Source: Siphonodentalium dalli | Lineage: Eukaryota; Mollusca; Scaphopoda; Gadilida; Siphonodentaliidae | Assembly: GCA_032622095.1 (NCBI GenBank) | Contig: CP136064.1 | Location: 115,184,004 to 115,248,003, forward strand | Direction of reading: 5' to 3' | DNA: 64,000 nt | In this document: piece by piece, positions 1-9,724 of the stretch | How the letters are laid out: every line of letters begins with the position of its first letter | Position numbering within the stretch: position 1 is the stretch's first letter | Program-made: the position numbers and the translations under genes | Notes under the pieces: generated by a model | The model's database searches: none | The model's input: only the letters and a program-made list of their open reading frames with translations | What the model was told of the DNA's origin: nothing

Positions 1-870
1 TGGCCCTTTTTCGACTTAGAAATCACAGATTCTATGATAACTAAAAAAAAAATTATCTACTCTGAACCAAATTTGGTATGTGAGTTTCTCGGCCCAAAAT
101 ACAGATCGAGTTTGAATATGGGTTTATGGCCCTTTTACCTAGAATTCATGCATGCTTCGATAAATCAATCATTTTTCATCTGATAGGAACCAAATTTGGT
201 ATGTGAGTTTCTCAACTCAAAATACAGATCAAGTTTGAATATGGGTTAGATCCGATTTTTTATACCAGAGTTATGGCCATTTTCCAACTAAGAATTGAAC
301 AGATATGAAATTTTTATGCTTACAATATATAACCATAGCAGCTTACAATTAATTACCTGTGATATCAGTTAGCTCTAAGAGAGAGACTCAGTAAACCTGT
401 ATTATTGATAATGATATCTGATGCTCACTGCTGCACATATAAAATGACTTTGATAGCCATGTGTTGTTTATTGCATTTCCATAGTGTGTGGACAGTGTTG
501 GCCCAGGGTTTATCAACTCCCACATAGCTCTCTGGTTTAGCCTATCAATGCAGTGTTCAAGTGACATACCTGGTACAGTCCCCTAATTTTATAGAGTTAA
601 AACTGTTAACCCTGGTCATCAATTTTATGCTTTTGTATATTTTTCATGTAATCATTTTCCTATTATATCCCCTTCACTTGTACGGTATTGGTTTTTTGTA
701 GTTAAAATGAACCCTTCTCAACATTCCTGATACTTAGTAGAAATACCTTTCATCTGATATATCTCATTTTATTGAGATGTATGTAAATTTGGTATGTGAG
801 TTTCTCAGCCCAAAATACAGATAGAGTTCGAATTTGGGTTTGATCCATTTTTTTTAAACGGAGTTATGGC
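1..870. repeat. Dispersed/tandem repeat copies, 'aatttggtatgtgagtttctc' type
   Basis: Three partial copies of one unit begin near 68, 190 and 784. Each holds 'aatttggtatgtgagtttct' followed by 'caaaatacaga' and a 'ttatggcc' end. The first two copies are about 120 bp apart; the third is separated by about 500 bp of unrelated AT-rich DNA. No open frame of note is present. The same style of unit ('cataactctg', 'caaactcaaattcg') recurs at 33.0-33.5 kb, so this is probably a widespread non-coding satellite-like family. Confidence 0.55.
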
Positions 871-1146
871 TTATGGATATTCGCGGCCAGACTAAAAATA
901 GCTGATCACTATCACCAAGGTATGGGTTAAATATCTGCCGATCGTGATCAGCCTCTCGTTTAGGGATCCTGAAGTGCAATTGAGTTGTATTGAAGCGTAA
1001 TATTTATGCAATTCTAGTGCTGAACTGGCTAAATATGTAATAAATGCCACACCAATGTAAATTATAAATCACTAATTCCACTGAAGCGTGCAAAGCAGGG
1101 TAATTATAGATTCACCCTTTGTCTTGATAACTTGATAGATCCGCAG

Positions 1147-1234
1147 TGCAGGAATGCTCCCCATTGGTCAGCGAGTGGCCCAAAGGAAACTTTCCATGAT
1201 GAAAAAGGTTATGGATGGGGAGGCCCCAAATTAG
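1147..1234 (+). CDS. Possible terminal coding exon, unidentified
   Basis: After 'gatccgcag' a frame runs from 1148 to a TAG at 1232-1234 and reads AGMLPIGQRVAQRKLSMMKK followed by VMDGEAPN. The composition (basic helix-like run, few rare residues) is more protein-like than the surrounding AT-rich sequence. The acceptor lacks a good pyrimidine tract, and I recognise no family. It could be the last exon of a gene to the left of the window, or chance. Confidence 0.2.
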
Positions 1235-1668
1235 TTTAAGATCTGATATGACTTTAGCAAATACACACTGTTCATACAGTTTAAGATCTGGACCCTTGCA
1301 AATTTGATCAGTCCCACAGTAAAGTCATTTGGAAAAACAGATTTTACTATTCTGGTGCCGTCCTTGGGAATGATTTTCACAGTTAATAGATCCAAACTGC
1401 AATGCTAAAAATTGGAACCATCTGGTGAGAAAATTTTTGCATGAGCACATTTTGAAATAAGAAAGTAACTTTTATCATTTCTACTAACTGAGGGTGTCCT
1501 TTGACACTATTTGAAATAAGGGGTTTCCTTTATTTTATATTTTATGTCAATTGGCTAAATTTGTACTTTATCCTTAGGGATGTCTTTGGTTTCTGTGATG
1601 GAGTAAGTGAACACTTGTGTAGCATTATATATGCATGATACACAGCGATAAGTTGGCACTCGCCTTAA

Positions 1669-1999
1669 CCCTTTGGCGAGTGGAACGACGTATATGTCGT
1701 CTATGGGTTGAGGAGTAGAACAACATATATGTCGTTTCAGGAAGTGTTATTTTATGTAGACATAACTTCAATAAATCATATGATTTATAAATGATTTGTA
1801 TAGGACTTTGATTAATATAATGTCCCGAATGTATAAGTGCAAATGATTATGATAACACACGTTAACAAAAAATGCACATAAATTAAAACGAATTATTGGA
1901 CACTTTTGACCTGAACTTGGTAATAATTATTGCTATGACGTTGACGTTAAATTTACTCATGACGTCATGTATATGACGTTACAGATACTCTCCAAAGGG
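1669..1999. mobile_element. piggyBac-type MITE, TTAA target
   Basis: The ends are inverted repeats: left CCCTTTGGCGAGTGG, right reverse complement CCCTTTGGAGAGTAT. They are flanked on both sides by TTAA (1665-1668 and 2000-2003). The length is 331 bp with no coding capacity. Inside are 'acgacgtatatgtcgt' and 'acaacatatatgtcgt' palindromes near the left end and 'gacgtcatgtatatgacgt' near the right. TTAA duplication with CCC ends is the signature of piggyBac-mobilised elements. Related elements lie at 12658-12916 and 35016-35340. Confidence 0.8.
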
Positions 2000-2003
2000 T
2001 TAA

Positions 2004-4118
2004 CATCATTTAAAGAAACTGAAACCTCACAGAACCCACAGATTTTCCTGAGGATCAAATATATGACTGCTTTGTGTAGGTATTTAAAAACAGATTTTCT
2101 CAAAATCTGTTAGGAATTTCTTTGTCAAATTTGGTACAAGCGATTATTATGACACAATATTTTAGAACCACCGACCCATTGGATAATATGATCATACGCT
2201 AGCGTAATTAACGAACCAAAACTAAACCACTCACATGAGAGTATCTGTAGCGTCTAAAACAATTCTGATCAAGATAACTGTATAGATTCCCACCAAATAA
2301 GATTCACATGCATAAGGCTTATATTTCGTGTCGGTATTAATTATAAATAGTTATATACATGTATCTTGTCGAGAGTGGAACTGGACCTAACCATTATATT
2401 ACTTGTCATGCTGGGGGAGCTCTCCGCTTGAGATACTCATTACTCAGGCTAGATGGAGAAGCGTGTCCATTTCATAATGTTCATTTCATTCATAACATGT
2501 CATCATGTTGATTTCAACAACAGTCGACAAACAACGTCATCATGTAAGTTTCCCCATTGACCGAATTCGTGTGGAACTGAATGTATCTTCTGCTTTGTTC
2601 ATAAGTATGTGATTTCATTCTATTCAAGAAAATATGATATATATGGATTAACAGAAGCATATACGTACTATACAGACTTGTGATAATAATGAAATAAATA
2701 TTAAATATTATGTTATTTCCTTTCGCACAGTATATAGTCTCTACAGCACCATGCTGTATTGATCAACTTCCGTGCATCAGTTGGAAAATAAAGCTTTGAG
2801 ATACACATAGATCGTGTTGTGGCTGTCACGATGAGGCACCTCACAAAACTGTCCGCCTCTGATGGGGAGCTATATAGTGCAGTTCACATACCAATGCTAT
2901 CATATCTGAAGATCATGAGAGGAGATTTCATTTTTCTTGATTTGTGAAATTTAATGATTATTTTCAATTAGAAAGGCAACTACCCACAACAATTTTCTCT
3001 ATTTTAGGATGTTCATGTCATGCCTGTTGATCAATGAACAATTGAACTGAGGTTAGTTCTGGATCATGGGTTCATAACCAAGTTAAAGCTGTCGCCAACA
3101 TATGTCTTAACACTTTGTCCTAATTCCAGTTGATTGCTCCCTGCTTGAGTTGACCACACTGCTTATCAACATTTTTTTTCATTGGGCTGGAGTAGTTGTG
3201 ACTGCTTTACTCTTCATTATAATATATGAGTGTATGAAATTATATTATGCAATTAAAAATCCAACTCAACATTATGATACAATGAAGCCTCCTCTCGTTG
3301 AGCCAAGACAATAAGCTGTTTGGTGATTGGAGTGTTGTGTGAAATTATTAATTATTCTAGCAGAAAGGGACAAAAAAGGATTTAAATCCATTGTTTTTAT
3401 CGTCTCTTAGTAATTGCTCAGATGCTATACAATGAAGATGATGATATGTGAAATTCAAGATTTTTTCCCAGACAGATCCAGAGAAATTCTTTGTTGAAAA
3501 TCTCTTGCCATTTTTGGCTGGATTTAAGCAAAAACGTGCATCTCCCACTTAAACCTGATTTTAGCTATGCTGTAGACCAATATACTTATTCTAAACATTT
3601 CCGAATTCTTCTGCAAACCAACTCGTATTGCACAAGTACTTTTTTGGTTTTTATTAAATTTTACTATATTTAAATATTGGACTTAATTGACTACAATTCA
3701 ACATCTATCCACATCGTGATAGGCTGACCCTGGGGACGGACTGCGGCATAAATAAGCTTTGCTTTCTCACGTTATCCTCGAAGACTGTCATACATACATT
3801 GTACATCTATAACTATTTATAGCTCTCACAGACACCACCACTCCAATAATATCTTTTTCTCCATTTGCAGCCACTTATTCCTACTCATTTATTCAATTGC
3901 TATTTTATAATCTAAAATGCTACATGCTCTATGTGATATTACATATACATGTATATGTGTGATATATTCCATCAAATAAAATCTAATCTAATCTAAGAGC
4001 ATACATCCTAATTGTGCTCATGAGCACAACTCAAATGAGTGAGATGAAGTACAATTCGATAATTGTTATGGAAGTAAATTGTGTTTAATTCAATTGCAGT
4101 ATTAAAGCACAATTATTA
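2004..4118. other. AT-rich stretch without a recognised gene
   Basis: I see no protein of recognisable family here. A weak candidate first exon lies at 2453-2543 (see findings). The right part ends with a short (TCTAA)n run at about 3980-3998 after 'aataaaatctaatc', which resembles the 3' tail of a retroposon of unknown type. The remaining short open frames have no supporting motif. Confidence 0.5.
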
Positions 4119-4600
4119 TCCCCCCCCCCCCCCCAACGAAGTTGTGGGGGGGGGGTATACTGGAATCAGCTTGTCTGTCGTCCATGGAGACAAATTTGTC
4201 CGGAGTTTTTTTATCAATTTCCGTGAAACTTGGCACAGACATCAACCAGCATGGGAACCTGGGAACCTGTGCACCTGCGATTGTGACGTCTGTCAGACTT
4301 TTTTTGGTGGAGTTATCCCCTTTTTTTACTTGTATAATGTATAATGTATGTATAATGCAACATGTATAATTTTGTCCAAACTTTTATTCCTACATTTTTA
4401 GGTCAATGTTTTTTAATCTTGGCACTGATATTTAGTAGCATGGGAACCTGTGCACCTGCGATTATGATGTCTGTCCGACTTTCTTTTGTGGAGTTATTCC
4501 CCTTTTTCGACTTAGAACATTTTCGCAACATGCATAATTTTGTCCGAGCTTTTATTCCTACATTTTTCGGTCAGTAGGTTTAAGATTAGGGTTAGGGTTG
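4119..4600. repeat. Poly-C/poly-G hairpin and two-copy 'gtgcacctgcga' repeat
   Basis: A run of C (from 4121) and a run of G (to about 4155) face each other around 'aacgaagttgt' and could form a strong hairpin. After it, two related copies of about 190 bp follow. Each carries 'gcatgggaacctg', 'gtgcacctgcgat' and 'ggagttat(t/c)cccctttt', near 4240-4325 and 4437-4510. Diverged relatives occur near 53925-54025 and 55735-55850. The open frames here are by-products of the homopolymers. Confidence 0.5.
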
Positions 4601-4775
4601 TGCACCTGCAATGGGAACTGTTATTTTATTATTTTAACTAAATGTTTACTGACATGTGAATATCTTAGTATTTTAAAAACACAGATGGTATCCTTAGTCC
4701 CATTGGGACAGTCACACCTCTAGTTGTTTCTCTCTCACACAGCTGCCATGCATGATGAAGTTCTGTGGAAGGGTT

Positions 4776-6617
4776 ACTATGAATACCGAACACAACCGGA
4801 CACAACCGAAAACAAGCCAAATAAGGGTTAAAAGACGGAAATATATTAAATAAAGTTTATAATGATGTGTATGTATATGTAAGCTAGTGATATGTGAAGT
4901 TTGATGCAATTTGGCCGATTAAAAGTTACGTTAATGAAAGTTTTATGTAATCTCACGCCGAGTCAGAGTCCGGCTTGATGGCGGCTAGCTCTTTGAATAC
5001 CGAACACAAGTTCAAATAAGGCGTATATAAGGGAAATATATGAAATAAAGTTTATAATGATATATGTGTATATGTAAGTTAGTGATATGTGAAGTTTGAT
5101 GCAATTTGGCCGATTGACAGTTGCGTTATACTAGTAGGTTTATGTACAATATTAGCTGCCGGCACGCAAACGAGAGTTCGGCAAGATGGAGGCTAACTCT
5201 ATGAATACCGAACACAAGTTCAAGTTAGGCGTATATAAGGGAAATATATGAAATCAAGTTTTTAGAGATGTGTGTGTATATGTATAAGCTAGTGATATGT
5301 GAAGTTTGGTGCAATTTGACCTACTAGAAGTTTAGTTATTGATAGGTTTGTGTACAATATTAGCTGTCATCACATAAACCAGAGTTCGGCAAGATGGCGG
5401 CTAACTCTATGAATACCGAACACAAGTCCAAACTAGAATGCACTCACTGGAGCTGCCTATACTTGCGCCCATCACACATTTGGCATGTTGTGTGGTGTCT
5501 TGCCAACAACAGTTTGAACCACAGTTGCTGGCCCCTCGTTTGAGAGATCGGATAACAAAAATCTAGATATCAAATCTCTGTTCATCCATCGCTGAAATAG
5601 TTGTATGTACGGACAGAATATCTCTGTTATCTCAAGTTGATCTATTACACTAATGATAGTCTTAGTAATACGTACGAGTTGTTTGACATATTAATATAAC
5701 AATGTAGACATCGTTCATATGAAGGGTGTGAAGACGATTGATTGCCGATGCATGATGCTATATTATATACCAATTGGGTTAACTTACTAGTTTGACTAGA
5801 ATGATATCAAGTGTGTATGCCAGTGGCAAACACCATCAAAGTAAATTATAAAATACCGACACAATTAAATAAAAGAAACGCGATCATTGGTTAGTCTTTG
5901 ATTAACAATGTGTCAATGTGAACATGCCCTTAGCGACTGATCAACAGACTTCGGGAACATTATTTACGCCTTATTTGGACTTGTGTTCGGTATTCATAGA
6001 GTTAGCCGCCATCTTGCCGAACTCTGGTTTACGTGATGACAGCTAATATTGTACACAAACCTATCAATAACTAAACTTCTAATAGGTCAAATTGCACCAA
6101 ACTTCACATATCAATAGCTTACATATACACACACATCTTTATAAACTTTATTTCATATATTTCCCTTATATACGCCTAATTTGAACTTGTGTTCGGTATT
6201 CATAGAGTTAGCCTCCATCTTGCCGAACTCGGGTTTGCGTGCCGGCAGGTAATATTGTACATAAACCTACATATAACGCAACTTTCAATCGACCAAATTG
6301 CATCAAACTTCACATATCACTAACTTACATATACACACATATCATTATAAACTTTATTTCATATATTTCCCTTATATACGCCTTATTTTAACTTGTGTTC
6401 GGTATTCATAGAGCTAGCCGCCATCACGCTGGACTCTGACTCGGCGTAAGATTACATAAAACTTTCATTAACGTAACTTTTAATCGGCCAAATTGCATCA
6501 AACTTCACATATCACTAGCTTACATACACACACACATCATTATGAACTTTATTCCATATATTTCCGTCTTTTAACCCTTATTTTGACTTGTGTTCGGTTG
6601 TGTTCGGTATTCATAGT
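4776..6617. mobile_element. 1.84-kb fold-back DNA element with repeated arms
   Basis: The two arms, 4776-5434 and about 5974-6617, are inverted copies of each other. The ends read ACTATGAATACCGAACACAA. Each arm is itself tandem: 'gaataccgaacacaa' recurs in the left arm at 4781, 4995, 5203 and 5411 (period 208-214 bp), mirrored on the right. The spacer of about 540 bp has no coding potential. The terminal motif CCGAACACAA is doubled at the outer ends, as transposase-binding sites often are. No transposase is present, so the element is non-autonomous. Its ends resemble those of the element at 50901-53106. Confidence 0.75.
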
Positions 6618-7487
6618 GACCGCTGTGGAAGCCATTCTTTATTAATTGCACTTCAGTGCAATTATACACAAAATGGCAAACAGCACGAGATGTTGGTGGG
6701 AATGAGCAGTGTGCGTTTAAAGGCCAAATGGCGATTAGCACTCCTAAAGACATGTAATGATATTCACTTTTGAATTTAAATGTTTCTCATTATCAAACTA
6801 AGATGTACCTTTGATTTCTGCATGTCCCATAAGAAATTAAGAAGGATTCGCTTAAGTCATAAAAAATACAACTTTGAACATGATGTTTAGGCCAGAACTC
6901 TTGGTTATCATTGAAGAATTTGCATGTATTCATAATTCATTGAAGTTCCTGAATCAAAACGGAATAATGTGCGACTGTCTGGAAAATGTATAAATTGAGT
7001 TACCTACAGGTAGCTAGAAACTATTTTAAATTCACATACTGCTTTCTCTTCATTTTAGTCATCAATATTATGTAGTACCATAAATGTTCACTGCTAATGA
7101 CGTTGTGTGCTGGGTATTGACGTTGTGGCCAGTTTCCAGTGGAAAAATATAACGGGAATGTCACAAAAACCATAAAACTGACTCAGTTGAATTGCTATTA
7201 TCATTCACAATCATGGAACATCATACACTGTTTGAAACATCGAGATGTACCAATCTCTGAGTTCCAGTTATGAATCATGGCCGAGTGCTAGTGTGCTGAA
7301 GTTGGTCCATACTCAGTACGGACATACTTGCAGGTGCCTAATAAAAGTGTCAGCACGATCATTAATTTTGGAGAAAATTTCCAATGATCACTATTATTTG
7401 GCACTGAGACATAGAGTGAAATTCCATCACTATTATTAATTTCAGCCTAAATCCCCACCCATCACTATTATTAGGCCATCATAATTA
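6618..7487. other. No gene seen
   Basis: AT-rich sequence with short unsupported open frames only. 'tcactattatt' is repeated several times between 7388 and 7480 as a weak degenerate tandem repeat. Confidence 0.5.
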
Positions 7488-7491
7488 TTAA

Positions 7492-8141
7492 AGGGGTACT
7501 GTACCCCAATTTCAATAAATTCCCGGTGACAATAGCGATCTAATATGAATATTATATTATAAAATAACTAATTTGAGTCGACGATGTCTACTGAAAACGT
7601 TCCGGTTAACAGGCTATCGTAAAAGTAAAATTGAATTATTTAATATAAATTCATTTATGGCTGGAGTCATAAAATGGAGAATTATGCCATTACGAGTTAC
7701 CGTTCTTGAAATCGCATATGTTGCGTGTCTTTTATCGACGGCCGTTCGCGAACATTATTGACTCGGAGTTGCAAACAAAACATGTTACCTGCAAAAGAAA
7801 GCCCGTTATAACCGATTCGGAAAAAAAGGAGAAAGAAACAAAAGTCATAAAGCCTCAAGTATTTTATAGGGAGCGAGATTGTTCGATGGAAGAGATTGAA
7901 TGCATCAATCGAAGCTGTGAGAAATGAACTTCCGGTTCTTCCTGCGACTTGCGTCTTCTCCGGTGAAGGTCAAAAACATGGCGCGTAGTTTGAAATCGTA
8001 ATATTTTTGTTTCCAAGATCAATATTTTCTTCGCTAAATTAGGTTTATACGAAACTCATATAACACGAACACAATCTAACTTGAAAGTTATTTCAATGGG
8101 AGTAAATAAAAAAATCGCCTATCTTTGTGTACAGTACCCCT
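7492..8141. mobile_element. 650-bp non-autonomous DNA element, TTAA target
   Basis: The left end is AGGGGTACTGTAC and the right end GTACAGTACCCCT, perfect inverted repeats of 13 bp. TTAA flanks both sides (7488-7491 and 8142-8145). The interior has small open frames but no transposase motif. TTAA targets are used by piggyBac and Kolobok; the ends differ from the CCCTT ends of the other TTAA elements here, so a separate source transposase is likely. Confidence 0.8.
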
Positions 8142-8434
8142 TTAAGCACTTGAGAGTATAGCCCACAGCATGACATTTTACGTCCGTACTCAGTTCTAAC
8201 ATATAGCAGTCAAGGGGATATCGACGATAGCCGTTAGCTTAGATTTACCTTCCATGATCAATTGCGATCGCTGATTAAAAGTTTTTAACCAGCACGAATA
8301 AAACGATCTCAAATTTACCGGAAAATATAAGAAACAGAATAAGTTTTTTCAGCACTATATCAATGAGTTTGTTCGGAAATATTCTGCGTAGGTAAGTTTG
8401 GAGATACCACTTACCAAATTGTGTACAGTAATTT

Positions 8435-9383
8435 CAGTAAAACCTCTGTAAACCGAATCCTTCTCCATAATAACAAATTGTCCAGTCCCGAATTCATCCA
8501 AGTGCATTCTCACTAAAAATTACCTCTGTAAACCGGAACCGCTCTACTCTGAACATTGGACAACTTTTTTTTTTAGTCCTAGTGAACAAAATTACAAAAA
8601 CTTAAATTTTTACCTCCAAAAACCGAACAGGGAAAGTGATAACAACCAAACACACATGCACACAAGTATAGTAGTTTCGTACTTCTGTATATACATACCG
8701 ATTTAATGTGCCGCTATCGGTCTTTTGTTCAGCGAATGCTTTGAACCGGATTAGAACAACATGTGTCTGATTTGATAACTGTATGCTTATTTCACACATT
8801 GAGTGAAAAATGGTGACTTCATTATCTTCATAGAAAATTATAGCACTGACACATTGTTCTACATCAGTTGTTGTGTGTAGTTCTCTTGTTTTTTACAACC
8901 GCTGTCCAAACTAAACACAAATTATCTAAGAGTACACGGTGGTGCTGTATTGCATCACAATGAATGAGCCCCGAAAACAACAGCCCAGAGTTGAATGTAG
9001 ACTATAAAGTTAAAACTTACGAAAGATCCCAGTCCACACCAAAGCTGACAAGAGCTGAGCATCAAGTATGGCAAATCTACCATCAATGACATTTAAAAAA
9101 AAACTGAATCGCTATAAAATTTATCATTTCCATGTTTCCTGTCTTATCTATACATGTATTATGTCTTATTATACCATGTTTTATCTATTGTTATTTATAT
9201 TTTATATGGTAGTTTATTGAATAAAGTTTAATTAATCAATAATGAGTTGTTTGTGTCTCGATCACTCTTAGTAAGAGCAGCAATATATTCCGATGGTATT
9301 GCGATTTTGTATATATAAAATACCACTCTAAACCGAACAGAAGGGCCGGTCTGAAGGATGTTCAGTTTGGAGAGGTTTTACTG
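8435..9383. mobile_element. pogo/Tigger-like non-autonomous element
   Basis: The left end reads CAGTAAAACCTCTGTAAACC and the right end, reverse-complemented, CAGTAAAACCTCTCCAAAC. CAGT ends followed by 'aacctctntaanccgaa' are the pattern of pogo-group Tc1/mariner elements. TA follows the right end (9384-9385); the left TA is not intact. Extra subterminal copies of 'acctctgtaaaccg', 'acctccaaaaaccg' and 'ctctaaaccgaacag' lie inside both ends. The interior holds an A-rich stretch with 'gaataaag' near 9222 but no transposase. Confidence 0.7.
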
Positions 9384-9724
9384 TATACATACCTCTTGGG
9401 TTTGAATGAGCCAAGTCTGTTTAATATTCCGTGTGTAACCATTTTATTCAAGGATAAAAGAGATATAACTTTCAAATTCATGCATTTCATTGCAATATGT
9501 GTATCTACTGATACGTCTCCTGTGTCTAACTCACAGTTATAAAATGCACCTGTCTGATAATGGTAAAAATCACTGCCGTCAAATAGCTCTCGTGAAGCTC
9601 TGTCCAAAGTATTTGATGAGGAACCCATCACACCACTCATGAAACGGCATCTGAGCTAATTCACCTTTCAACATGTATTCAATCAGACATCTGACTTGTA
9701 ATCTATATTTTTTTTATATTGCAG

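Noticed and set aside
4081-4344. 87-codon frame with a proline run
   Set aside because: Created by the poly-C tract in a dispersed repeat.
4585-4599. Two telomere-like TTAGGG units
   Set aside because: Only two units within a dispersed repeat; far too short for an interstitial telomere.
8548-8560. 'gaacattgg' as the end of the missing SELENOH exon (E-H-C)
   Set aside because: Not followed by a GT donor and lies inside the pogo-like element's terminal repeats.
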